Assembly: GCA_949841355.1 (NCBI GenBank)
Contig: CATKZP010000007.1
Location: 62,001-126,000 of the forward strand
Direction of reading: 5' to 3'
DNA from: an uncultured Oscillospiraceae bacterium
GTDB lineage: Bacteria; Bacillota; Clostridia; Oscillospirales; Oscillospiraceae
DNA length: 64,000 nt
Within the stretch, counting starts at the first letter, position 1; each line of letters begins with the position of its first letter. Shown here piece by piece: positions 23,011-31,729 of this stretch. Position numbers and translations under genes: made by a program. Below the pieces are notes generated by a model. That model saw only the letters and a program-made list of their open reading frames with translations. It searched no databases and was not told where the DNA came from.

Positions 23011-24444
23011 TCACTCGATATTCCTGCCCGCAAGGCCCAGGAACTCTTCCATCCGGGCAGCCGCGCCGGCGGCCCGCTCCATGGTGTCCATCTCGCAGAA
23101 CACCCGCAGCAGCGGCTCCGTGCCGGAGAACCGGGCCACCACCCAACCCCCGCCCTGGAAATAGACCTTGCAGCCGTCGGCGTAGCTCACCCTCTCCACC
23201 TCCAGGCCGAAGTCGGGCAGCAGCTTGTCCTCCATCAGCAGCTTGTTGATGCGGGCCTTCTCCTCCACGGAGAAGCGGTAGCCCCGCTCAGCCATCTCGA
23301 AGCTGCCGTAGCGCTCCACGATCTCCTGGTAGATCTCCGACAGCGGCCGGCCGGTGGTGGCCAGCATCTCCACCAGCAGGGAGGCGGCGTAAATGCCGTC
23401 CTTGCCCTGGATGTGCCCCCGAACGGTGAGCCCGCCGGAGCTCTCCCCACCGATGACCGCCCCGGTCTCCACCATCTTGCCGGACACGTGCTTGAAGCCC
23501 ACGGGCACCTCGTAGCAGGTCTCACCGAACTCCCCCGCGATGGCGTCCAGCAGATGAGTAGTGGCGATGTTGCGCACCGCCGCCCCGTGCCAGCCCTTAT
23601 AGCGCAGCAGATAGTAGTACAGCAGCACCAGAATCTTGTTGGGGTGGAGGAACTCCCCCCGGTCGTCGATGACCCCCAGCCGGTCCGCGTCGCCGTCGGT
23701 GGCGATGCCGATGTCGCAACCGTTTTCCTCCACAAAACTCTGCAAACCGATGAGCGTTTTGCTGTTGGGGGCGGGCAGGCGGCCGCCAAACAGCGCGTCC
23801 CGCCGCTCGTGGATCACGTCCACATCGCACCGGGCGGTGATGAGGATGGTGCTCAGGGCCGTCTTGGACACGCCGTACATGGGGTCCAGCACCACCTTCA
23901 GCCCCCGGGAGCGGATGGCGTCCATGTTCACCGAACGGATCACGGAGTCAATATAGGCGTTCATGGGGTCCACAATCTGAATCTGCCCGGTGCGGATGCC
24001 CTCCTCATAGGGGACCACGGGGATTTCCCCCTCCGGCAGGGCGGCGATATACTCCTCAATGCCGGCGGTGACGGTCTCGTCCGCGTCCCGCCCGCCCTTG
24101 GTGAACACCTTCACGCCGTTGTAGAGGGCGGGATTGTGGCTGGCGGTGACCGCCATGCCGTAGGACAGCTCGTAGTAGCGCACGGCGAACATGATGAGGG
24201 GGGTGGGGGCCTCCCGCTCCACCACCATACAGGGCACGCCCGCCCCGGCCATCACCTCGGCCGCCCAGTGGGCCGCCTCCTTTGAGAGAAACCGCCGGTC
24301 GTACCCCGCCAGAAAGCCCCGCTGGGCGGCGTTTTCGTCCTTCATTTTCCGGGCCAGGGCGGCGGCCAGGCGCTGGACGTTGGCCTTGGTGAAGCCGTCC
24401 CCGATGATGGCCCGCCAGCCGCCGGTTCCAAATTCAATGCTCAT
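23011..24444 (-). CDS. Phosphoglucomutase/phosphomannomutase family protein
   Basis: The 477-residue alpha-D-phosphohexomutase has all four active-site signatures: phosphoserine loop TASHNP (about residue 100), metal loop DGDADR (about 248), sugar loop GGESSGG (about 327) and phosphate loop RFSGTEP (about 445). It should convert hexose 1-phosphate to 6-phosphate. It follows the GH94 phosphorylase gene with a gap of one base, so it most likely channels the sugar 1-phosphate released by phosphorolysis into glycolysis. Confidence 0.92.
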   Translation of the reverse strand: MSIEFGTGGWRAIIGDGFTKANVQRLAAALARKMKDENAAQRGFLAGYDRRFLSKEAAHWAAEVMAGAGVPCMVVEREAPTPLIMFAVRYYELSYGMAVTASHNPALYNGVKVFTKGGRDADETVTAGIEEYIAALPEGEIPVVPYEEGIRTGQIQIVDPMNAYIDSVIRSVNMDAIRSRGLKVVLDPMYGVSKTALSTILITARCDVDVIHERRDALFGGRLPAPNSKTLIGLQSFVEENGCDIGIATDGDADRLGVIDDRGEFLHPNKILVLLYYYLLRYKGWHGAAVRNIATTHLLDAIAGEFGETCYEVPVGFKHVSGKMVETGAVIGGESSGGLTVRGHIQGKDGIYAASLLVEMLATTGRPLSEIYQEIVERYGSFEMAERGYRFSVEEKARINKLLMEDKLLPDFGLEVERVSYADGCKVYFQGGGWVVARFSGTEPLLRVFCEMDTMERAAGAAARMEEFLGLAGRNIE

Positions 24445-24445
24445 T

Positions 24446-26839
24446 CTATTTGCTCCTTCCCATGATGACCGTGACTTCGTTGACGCTCCCCGGCGCTTGG
24501 GCGGGGATGAGGCCGTCCACGGCCTGTCCGTTGCAGGTGAGCGAGACCACGCCCTTCTCCACGCCCTCCGGGTTGCGCACCGTAATGCGGTATTCCGCCC
24601 CGCGCCACACCCGTGTGATGCGCAGCTCCCGCCAGTCCGCCGGCACGCAGGGGTCGATGAGCAGCCCGCCGAACTGGGGCCGCACCCCCAGGATATACCG
24701 GGTGGCGGCGAAGTAGCTCCACCCGCCTGAGCCGGTCATGAAGGGGTGGCGCGCCCGGCCGAAGGCGGTGTGGTCAGGGCCCATGACAAACTGGCAATAG
24801 GAGTAGGGCTCGCTCTGCCGTATCTCTATTTTATCATTTTGCGCGGCGGGACACAAGGCCCGGTAAAATTTTATTGCCCGCCCTCCCCGGCCCAGCATGG
24901 CCTCGGCGCACCACGCCCAGGGGTTGGAGTGGGAGAAAATCGCGCCGTTCTCCTTGATCCCCGGGTACACCCGGGCGATAAAGCCGATGGCGTCGTCCGG
25001 CTTTGTGTAGGAGGGCGCGTTGAGCCGCAGGCCGTACTCGGTATACAGGTGCTCATCCACCGCGTCCATGGCTTTCACCGCCCGCTCGCCCTGGGCCGCG
25101 CCGGACAGCACCGCCCACACATTGCTCTCCAGGTGGACCCGGCCCTCAACGTCGGTGTGGGCGCCGATCTTCCGGCCGCCGGCGGTGATCCCCCGGAGAT
25201 ACCACGCCCCGTCCCACAGCTCCCGCTCGCATGTGTCAATCACGGCCCGGCGCATGGCCTCATAGCGGTCCGCGTCCTCCGTCCGGCCCAGGGTCCGGGC
25301 GGCGTCCACAAAATGCCCCAGCGCCCACACGTGGAGGAAGGACACCATGGCGCTCTCCCCGCCGCCCAGATTGAGGCAGTCGTTCCAGTCCGCCCGCAGG
25401 CCCTTGCAGATGCCGTGGGGGCCCACCTGGGCGGCGGAGAAGTCCAGAATCTTCTTCAAGTGCTCATAGATGCTCCCCTCTCCCCCGTCGGCGTAGCCCG
25501 CCCGCTGGTCGAAGAAGGCCATATCCCCCGTCTCCCGGACGTACTCCGCCACCGCCGCCACCAGCCACAGGGCGTCGTCGGCACAGGCGTCGGCCAGGCC
25601 GTGGACGATGCTGGCCTTGTCCGGGGTGGGGATGACGGTGGGGGACTTGAAGGCGGGCTTTTCGGGCTGAGGCCCAAACCACGCCGGATCAAAGAGGTGC
25701 AGGCCGTAGCCCTGGGTGGTCAGCCCCTGCATCAGCTGTAAAATACGCTTTTTGCAGCCCTCGGGGTTGGAGTGGGGGATGGTCATGGCGTCCTGAGCGG
25801 TGTCCCGGTAGCCCAGCCCGGTGCGCCCCCCCACCTCGATGAAGGAGGCGAAGCGGGAGAACATCACGTTGATTTCGCTCTGGTACAGCGTCCAGGTGTT
25901 GAGCATCACGTCCATGTCCGGGTCGGGGGTGGATATCTGGAGCTTGGACAGCTTTTCCTCCCAGAAACGGCCCAGGTCCGCCAGCGCGGCGTCCACCGCG
26001 GACAAATCGCTGTACTTCTCCCGGACGCGCCGCCCCTCGTCCAGTCCGCCCTCTCCCAGCATCCACACCAGCCGGGTTTTCTCCCCCGGGGCCAGAGTGA
26101 GGCGCTTTTGGAGCACGGCGCAGTGGTTGTTCCCCTTCTCAAAGGAGGAAAAGCATTCCCCCCGCTCCACCGCCAGGGGGTTGTCCTCCGTGCGGTAGGG
26201 GCCCAGGAAGCTGTCCCGCAGGCAGTCGAAGCCGTCTGGGACAAAGGACGCCGCCATGAACTGGCGGGCCCCCTCGTAGAACAGCTCGTAGTCGATGATC
26301 CCGTCCTCGCAGCGGCTTCCCGCGCAGTACAGGGACATCTGGAAGTTCTGGTTGTCAATGGGGATCTGGTGGTAGGAGAACTCGGCGTAGGAGTACACGC
26401 TCAGCCGCCGCGCGCGGCCCGAGGCGTTTTCCAGCGACAGATCCCAAAGCTCCACGTTTTCTCCTCTGGGGATGAACAGGGTCTGGGCGGCGTTGATCCC
26501 GCCCCGGACGCACTCGTACACCGAGTAGCTCAGCCCGTGGCGGCAGCGGCAGTCCTCCAGCGGCCCGCCGCAGGGCTGCCAGGACACCGACCAGTACTCC
26601 CCCGTGTCGTCGTCCCGGAGATAGATGTAGTGCCCCGGCCGGTCCATGGGCACGCCGTTGGGCCGGAAGCGGGTGATGCGGTGGTGCTCCGGGCTTTTGT
26701 AGAACAGATAGCCCCCGGCGGTGTGGTTCACCACGGCGCATAAATCCTCCACGCCCAGGTAATTGGTCCAGGACACGGGTACGTCCACCCGCTCAATCAC
26801 GTACTCTCTCTTTTCCCGGTCAAAATGCCCATAGTTCAC
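24446..26839 (-). CDS. GH94-family disaccharide phosphorylase
   Basis: The 797-residue protein has the length and layout of glycoside hydrolase family 94: an N-terminal beta-sandwich (residues about 1-280) and an (alpha/alpha)6 barrel. The KGLRADWNDCLNLGGGESA block near residue 480 holds the catalytic Asp of DWND, and VGGRTGLGYRDTAQDAM is typical. It splits a beta-linked disaccharide with phosphate to give a sugar 1-phosphate. Cellobiose, diacetylchitobiose and other substrates cannot be told apart here. It begins with GTG, eight bases after GGAGGGG, and is cytoplasmic. Confidence 0.9.
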   Translation of the reverse strand: MNYGHFDREKREYVIERVDVPVSWTNYLGVEDLCAVVNHTAGGYLFYKSPEHHRITRFRPNGVPMDRPGHYIYLRDDDTGEYWSVSWQPCGGPLEDCRCRHGLSYSVYECVRGGINAAQTLFIPRGENVELWDLSLENASGRARRLSVYSYAEFSYHQIPIDNQNFQMSLYCAGSRCEDGIIDYELFYEGARQFMAASFVPDGFDCLRDSFLGPYRTEDNPLAVERGECFSSFEKGNNHCAVLQKRLTLAPGEKTRLVWMLGEGGLDEGRRVREKYSDLSAVDAALADLGRFWEEKLSKLQISTPDPDMDVMLNTWTLYQSEINVMFSRFASFIEVGGRTGLGYRDTAQDAMTIPHSNPEGCKKRILQLMQGLTTQGYGLHLFDPAWFGPQPEKPAFKSPTVIPTPDKASIVHGLADACADDALWLVAAVAEYVRETGDMAFFDQRAGYADGGEGSIYEHLKKILDFSAAQVGPHGICKGLRADWNDCLNLGGGESAMVSFLHVWALGHFVDAARTLGRTEDADRYEAMRRAVIDTCERELWDGAWYLRGITAGGRKIGAHTDVEGRVHLESNVWAVLSGAAQGERAVKAMDAVDEHLYTEYGLRLNAPSYTKPDDAIGFIARVYPGIKENGAIFSHSNPWAWCAEAMLGRGGRAIKFYRALCPAAQNDKIEIRQSEPYSYCQFVMGPDHTAFGRARHPFMTGSGGWSYFAATRYILGVRPQFGGLLIDPCVPADWRELRITRVWRGAEYRITVRNPEGVEKGVVSLTCNGQAVDGLIPAQAPGSVNEVTVIMGRSK

Positions 26840-26883
26840 AGCCGTCCCCTCCTGTTTTCATCTTACGCCAGCGTTTCAGCTTC

Positions 26884-26892
26884 ATTATACCA
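26884..26892 (-). promoter_or_regulatory. Extended -10 promoter of the GH94-mutase operon
   Basis: TGGTATAAT on the minus strand, 45 bases before the GH94 start. No good -35 is present, which fits dependence on an activator such as the YesN-type regulator. Confidence 0.5.
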
Positions 26893-26979
26893 GACACTGG
26901 AAAATACGCCATGGCGCTCTATGGGTTCTGTTGCCGCTGATTGTCCCACTCCGGACCGGACATGCTCCGCCGCACACTA

Positions 26980-27009
26980 TTGACACTAAAATGAAGAAAA
27001 TGGTATAAT
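26980..27009 (+). promoter_or_regulatory. Strong sigma-A promoter of the hybrid kinase operon
   Basis: TTGACA (26980-26985), 18-base spacer and TATAAT (27004-27009). Both hexamers are perfect. The GC-rich leader before the start codon is about 100 bases. Confidence 0.88.
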
Positions 27010-27119
27010 CAAACGACGGCCGCAGATGGGGTCCGGCGGAGCGCGGGCAGCGGGGTCCCTCCCCATCGCAAAGCGGCCCGAAGCCGCCCGTTCCCGGGCG
27101 CGGAATGGAGATCTTGAAC

Positions 27120-29690
27120 ATGAAAAAAATGCCGTCCCAGCGGAAACAGCGCAGGGGTCTTTTCCTGCTTCTCTCCATTTTGCTGGTCTTTTGCATGTTC
27201 GGCACCATTGTATACGCAGTGGCCCGGCGGACCTCCCGGGAGATGTCCGCCGCCGCGATTCAGAACCTGAACGAAAGCCTGGATCTGATCCAATGCACCA
27301 TTGAGGCCATTTTGAATAACGAGGCGGAGTTCCAGGGCCTGGTCGCCCGGGAGCTGGCCCGGGCAGAGGACCCGGAGGCGTTCATCCGCGCCTACGAGAG
27401 AAGCCGGACCATGGTTAAAATGTCGTTCATCCTCTCCGGGCAGACCCAGGGCGTCTCCAACACCGGAGAGGCGTTCACCGAGGATGAGCTGGACTTTTCC
27501 GCCGGGCAGACCGTGGGGGATATGCCCGTCTCCCGGTCCTACCTCAACTATATGGGCACCTGGGCCTACACCATCAAATGCCCCGTGGAGCGGGATGGGC
27601 GGGAGCTGGGCGTCCTCTACGTGGAATACGTCTACGACACCATCGACCGCGCCCTCCCCGCAGAGGGCTTTTACAACAAGCAGGCCACGCTCTATATCAT
27701 GGACGCCCAGAGCCAGCGCTTCGTCCTCAAGCCCAAGGGCATGGGCCAGCGCAGCGCCGGACACCTCAATCTGGACGACTTCTACCGGGCCAACAGCCTC
27801 CAGGACCCGGACATCCAGGCGGAGGTGTCCCAGTGCCTGACCCAGGGGAAGGACATCCTGTTCTACCACGACATCAGGGGGGTAAACGCCCTCAACTATA
27901 TGTGGTCGGTGAACGGCGGGACGATTTTCCTGGTGGGCTACGTGCCGGTACAGGCCATCCAGCAGGAGGGGCGCACGGTCAACCAAAATATCATCATGGT
28001 GGTGGCCGCCATGATGGGCGCGTTCTTCCTATGCGTCCTGCTGTACTATCTCAGCTGGCGCCAGCAGGAGCGCCTGCGCAGGGAGCAGGAGGAGGAGCGC
28101 CGGCTCCACAGCCAGCAGCTGTCCCAGGCCCTTCAGGCCGCCCAGATCGCCAGCGAGTCTAAGACCACCTTCCTGTCCAACATGTCCCACGACATCCGCA
28201 CCCCCATGAACGCCGTGCTGGGCTTCACCTCCCTGCTGGCCAGGGACTCCAACGACCCGGTCAAGGTGCGGGAGTATACCAAGAAAATCACCGCCTCCGG
28301 CCAGCACCTGCTCAGCCTCATCAACGACATCCTGGACGTGTCCAAAATTGAGAGCGGCAAAGTGGTGCTCACCTTCGACCAGTTCTCCCTCAACGACGTG
28401 GTGTCGTCGGTGGACGCCATCATCCAGCCCATGGCCCGCGCCAAGCGCCAGGAATTCCACGTGGAGGTGAGCGGCATCCGCCACGAATACCTGGTGGGGG
28501 ACGAAACCCGGATCAACCAGATCCTCCTCAACCTGCTGTCCAACGCTGTGAAATACACCCCCGAGGGCGGACATATCTGGCTGCGCATCATCGGGCTCAA
28601 GCAGCGCTCCAGCCAGTATGAGCACATCCTCATCGAGGTGGAGGACGACGGCTACGGCATGACGCCGGAGTATCTGCTCACCATTTTCGACGCCTTCACC
28701 CGCGCGGAAAACAGCACCACCAACAAGGTGCAGGGCACGGGGCTGGGCATGGCCATCACCAAGAGCATCGTGGAGCTCATGGGCGGCACCATCGACGTCG
28801 CCAGCCAGGTGGACCAGGGCTCCACCTTCCGGGTGGAGCTGGAGCTGCGCATACAGGAGGGCCACGCCGACCGGCTGTTCTGGGAGAGCCAGGGCGTTTC
28901 CCGCATCCTGGCGGTGGACGGAAGCCCCGAGGACCTGAACACCATCCAGACCCTCATGGCGGACACCGGCATTCAGGTGGACGCCGCCGCCGGGCCGGAC
29001 CAGGCCCTGGCCCTGCTGGGGGCGGGCGGCGCGTATCAGCTGGCCCTGCTGGACTGGGACGGACCCAACCTGGACGGCCCCCAGGCCGCCGCAGCGCTGC
29101 GCGGGGCGCTGCCCCCCAGCGTGCCCCTTCTGCTGCTGGCCGAGTACGATGCCCATGGGCTGGACGAGGCGCTCCGGATGGAGCGCACCGGCGTGCTCAC
29201 CAAGCCCTTCTTCGCCGCCGGCTTCCGGGAAAAGGTCGCGGAGCTGTGGGCAGATCCGTCCGCTGCGGACGGCCCGGATGCCGAGGAGGACTCCGGCCTG
29301 GAGGACCTCAATTTCCTGGCCGCGGAGGACAACGCCATCAACGCCGAAATCCTCTCCGAGCTTTTGGAGCTGGAGGGAGCTTCCTGCGAAATTGTGGAGA
29401 ACGGCCGCCTGGCGTTGGAGCGCTTCCAGAGCTCCCGGCCGGGGGAGTTCGACGCAATTTTGATGGACGTGCAGATGCCGGTGATGAACGGCCACGACGC
29501 CACCCGGGCCATCCGCGCTCTGGACCGGGAGGACGCGGGGCGCATACCCATCATCGCCATGACCGCCAACGCCTTTGCCGAGGATGAAAAGGCGGCGCTG
29601 GACGCGGGCATGAGCGCCCACGTGGCCAAGCCGCTGGACGTAGAGCTGCTGAAAAAAGCGATCAGGCATTATGTGAAAGGACAGACGTGA
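27120..29690 (+). CDS. Hybrid sensor histidine kinase with two receivers
   Basis: The 856-residue protein has a membrane helix (about 14-36), an extracellular Cache-like sensor (about 40-285), a second helix (about 290-315), a dimerisation domain with His in LSNMSHDIRTPMNAVLG (about residue 357), an ATPase domain (NLLSNAVKYTPEGG, GTGLGMAITKSIVELMGG), then two receivers. The first is degenerate (AVDG in place of the VDD acidic pair, though LLDWDGP keeps the acceptor Asp); the second is intact (LMDVQMPVMNG, AMTANAF, KPLD). No output domain is attached. The ATG at 27120 is preferred for its GGAG spacing. Confidence 0.9.
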   Translation: MKKMPSQRKQRRGLFLLLSILLVFCMFGTIVYAVARRTSREMSAAAIQNLNESLDLIQCTIEAILNNEAEFQGLVARELARAEDPEAFIRAYERSRTMVKMSFILSGQTQGVSNTGEAFTEDELDFSAGQTVGDMPVSRSYLNYMGTWAYTIKCPVERDGRELGVLYVEYVYDTIDRALPAEGFYNKQATLYIMDAQSQRFVLKPKGMGQRSAGHLNLDDFYRANSLQDPDIQAEVSQCLTQGKDILFYHDIRGVNALNYMWSVNGGTIFLVGYVPVQAIQQEGRTVNQNIIMVVAAMMGAFFLCVLLYYLSWRQQERLRREQEEERRLHSQQLSQALQAAQIASESKTTFLSNMSHDIRTPMNAVLGFTSLLARDSNDPVKVREYTKKITASGQHLLSLINDILDVSKIESGKVVLTFDQFSLNDVVSSVDAIIQPMARAKRQEFHVEVSGIRHEYLVGDETRINQILLNLLSNAVKYTPEGGHIWLRIIGLKQRSSQYEHILIEVEDDGYGMTPEYLLTIFDAFTRAENSTTNKVQGTGLGMAITKSIVELMGGTIDVASQVDQGSTFRVELELRIQEGHADRLFWESQGVSRILAVDGSPEDLNTIQTLMADTGIQVDAAAGPDQALALLGAGGAYQLALLDWDGPNLDGPQAAAALRGALPPSVPLLLLAEYDAHGLDEALRMERTGVLTKPFFAAGFREKVAELWADPSAADGPDAEEDSGLEDLNFLAAEDNAINAEILSELLELEGASCEIVENGRLALERFQSSRPGEFDAILMDVQMPVMNGHDATRAIRALDREDAGRIPIIAMTANAFAEDEKAALDAGMSAHVAKPLDVELLKKAIRHYVKGQT

Positions 29691-29693
29691 GCT

Positions 29694-31013
29694 ATGAAGC
29701 ACCACAAGCATAACTGTGTGAGCCGCTGGACGGCCGCCTGCCTGGCGGCTGCCATGCTGCTGGCGCAGGCCGGCTGCGGCTCCCATGACAACCCCCAAAA
29801 CCTCTTGCCCCAGGACGACGGGGAAGAACTGACCATCAGCCTGTTCAGCCCCATGGAAAAAACCGACCCCAATGCCGAAAATGTAGCCCGCAGCGCCACC
29901 GACCTGACAATCGCCATGGCGGAGGAGCGGCTGAACCTGACTGTGTCCTATATCACCTACACCGCCGAGAACTACCAGGACAAAACCTATGACGACGTGA
30001 CCCTGGACCGTGCCCGGAACAATATGGACGACATGTACCTGCTCAACCCCGACACCATCCTCATCCTGGGCGCGGAGGGCAAGCTCATGGACCTGTCCGG
30101 GCTGGAGAGCGCCAAAAACCTGCGGGACATCATCCGCACCGCCAACACGGTGGACGGCAAGCTGGTGGCCATCCCCCAGGAGGTGGCGGCCTACGGCCTG
30201 TTCGTCAACGTGGACCTGTTCAATCAGTACGGCCTGGCGCTGCCCAACACTCCCGAGGAATTTTTGGAGTGCTGCCGGGTGTTCCAGGAAAACGGAATCG
30301 ACACCCCCATCGGCGCCAACCGCTGGTGGCTGGAGACCTTTGTGTTCGCCCAGGCCTACGCCGACCTCTATAACGGTGGGAACACCGAGGCGGAGATCGA
30401 AGCCCTCAACACCGGCAAGGCCCGGTACAGCGATTATATGCGTCCCGGCTTCGAGTTTTTGCAGACGCTCATCGACCGCGGCTATATCGACGCGGAAACG
30501 GCTCTGGTCAGCGAGGCCATCGAGGCGGAGGGCCCCGATTTCCTGGCGGGCAGAACTCCCATCGTCATGGCCTACTGGGGGGCGGCCAACACCGAAACCG
30601 CCTACGGCAAAACCGATTTTGAGATGCAGGTCATCGGCTTCCCCAGCAGCCTGGGCCAGATGCCGGTGATGCCCATGACCGGGTGGGCCGTGGGGGCCGA
30701 AGCGGAGCACGCCGAAGCCGCCATGGACGTGCTGGACGTCATTTTGTCCGACGAGGCCCTCCAGGTCTATTCCCAGACCAACCGGGTGATCTCCCCGTCC
30801 AAAAACGTGTCGGTGGAGTGCGTCCCCGCCCTGCGGCCCCTCAACGCGCGCATTGAGGAGGGGATCTACGTCCTGGGCTCCAACGCGGGGATGAGCGTGG
30901 AGCAGTGGGGGAACACCTGCCTCATCGTGCGCCAGCTGCTGGGCGGCGCCTCAGTGGACGAGTGTATGGCCGCCTTCGACCAGCTTCAGGACGCGGCCCT
31001 CTCCCAATCCTGA
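29694..31013 (+). CDS. Orphan extracellular solute-binding lipoprotein
   Basis: The 439-residue protein has a lipoprotein signal (CLAAAMLLAQAGC, Cys near residue 28) and a family 1 type solute-binding fold (LTISLFSPMEK, AIPQEVAAYGLFVNVDLFNQ, MTGWAVGAEAEHAEAA). There is no permease or ATPase gene beside it. Instead it starts three bases after the hybrid kinase stop codon, so it is probably made with the kinase and may present ligand to its extracellular sensor. Confidence 0.88.
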   Translation: MKHHKHNCVSRWTAACLAAAMLLAQAGCGSHDNPQNLLPQDDGEELTISLFSPMEKTDPNAENVARSATDLTIAMAEERLNLTVSYITYTAENYQDKTYDDVTLDRARNNMDDMYLLNPDTILILGAEGKLMDLSGLESAKNLRDIIRTANTVDGKLVAIPQEVAAYGLFVNVDLFNQYGLALPNTPEEFLECCRVFQENGIDTPIGANRWWLETFVFAQAYADLYNGGNTEAEIEALNTGKARYSDYMRPGFEFLQTLIDRGYIDAETALVSEAIEAEGPDFLAGRTPIVMAYWGAANTETAYGKTDFEMQVIGFPSSLGQMPVMPMTGWAVGAEAEHAEAAMDVLDVILSDEALQVYSQTNRVISPSKNVSVECVPALRPLNARIEEGIYVLGSNAGMSVEQWGNTCLIVRQLLGGASVDECMAAFDQLQDAALSQS

Positions 31014-31033
31014 GCCTCTGTTTTGACCGGCTG

Positions 31034-31067
31034 AAAAACGCCCCGCATGGCTGGTGGGGCGTTTTTT
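31034..31067. terminator. Terminator of the kinase-binding protein operon
   Basis: AAAAACGCCCC (31034-31044) pairs with GGGGCGTTTTTT (31056-31067). Confidence 0.88.
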
Positions 31068-31156
31068 GCTCCCCAGCCGGGATTTCAAAAAATTTCTCTG
31101 GGGGTGCGATAAAACGCCCCTCCCCCGCGTTTCTTATGTGACAGGAGAAATGGACT

Positions 31157-31729
31157 ATGCTGGCAGTGCAGACAACACAAGAGGAGCAATCCTGCGGGAA
31201 CCGGGAGCTGGAACAGCTCCTGCTCCGGGTGGGGCAGGGCGACCGGGACGCCTTTGCCCTGCTGTACGAACGCACCCGGGGGGCAGTGTACGCCATGGCG
31301 CTGTCCCTGCTTCACGACGCCCACGAGGCCCAGGATACGGCCCAGGACACCTTCGTCCGGGTGTGGGAAAGCGCCCCCGCTTACCGCCCCCAGGGCTCGC
31401 CCATGGCCTGGCTCCTCACCATCGCCCGCAATTTGGCCCAGACCCGGCTGCGCCGGAGCGGGCGGCAGGTGGAGCTGGACGAGGAGGCCTGGAACGCCAT
31501 TCCCACCCAGGCCCCCGGCATCTCCCCCGAGGACCGGCAGCTGCTCCAAGCGGCCCTGGCTGGGCTGGGCGCGGAGGAACGGCGCATCATCCTGCTCCAT
31601 GCCGTGGCGGGGCTCAAGCACCGGGAGATCGCCCGGCTGCTGGAACGGCCGCTGTCCACTATCCTGTCCAAATACCACCGCGGGCTGGCCAAGCTGCGCG
31701 GCCTGATGAAAGGAGAGTGCGCCCAATGA
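31157..31729 (+). CDS. ECF-type RNA polymerase sigma factor
   Basis: The 190-residue protein has region 2 (FALLYERTRGAVYAMALSLL, then DAQDTFVRVW with the -10 recognition helix) and region 4 (LGAEERRIILLHAVAGLKHR, EIARLLERPLSTI) joined by a short linker, the layout of extracytoplasmic-function sigma factors. The ATG at 31157 follows AGGAG with nine bases of spacing. Its stop overlaps the start of a membrane anti-sigma factor (ATGA), so the two are coupled and the sigma factor is probably held at the membrane until a signal arrives. Confidence 0.92.
   Translation: MLAVQTTQEEQSCGNRELEQLLLRVGQGDRDAFALLYERTRGAVYAMALSLLHDAHEAQDTAQDTFVRVWESAPAYRPQGSPMAWLLTIARNLAQTRLRRSGRQVELDEEAWNAIPTQAPGISPEDRQLLQAALAGLGAEERRIILLHAVAGLKHREIARLLERPLSTILSKYHRGLAKLRGLMKGECAQ

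Noticed and set aside
28029-30710. A roughly 890-codon open frame on the minus strand antisense to the hybrid kinase and lipoprotein genes
   Set aside because: The opposite strand encodes well-conserved kinase and lipoprotein sequences; this frame is a GC-driven shadow.
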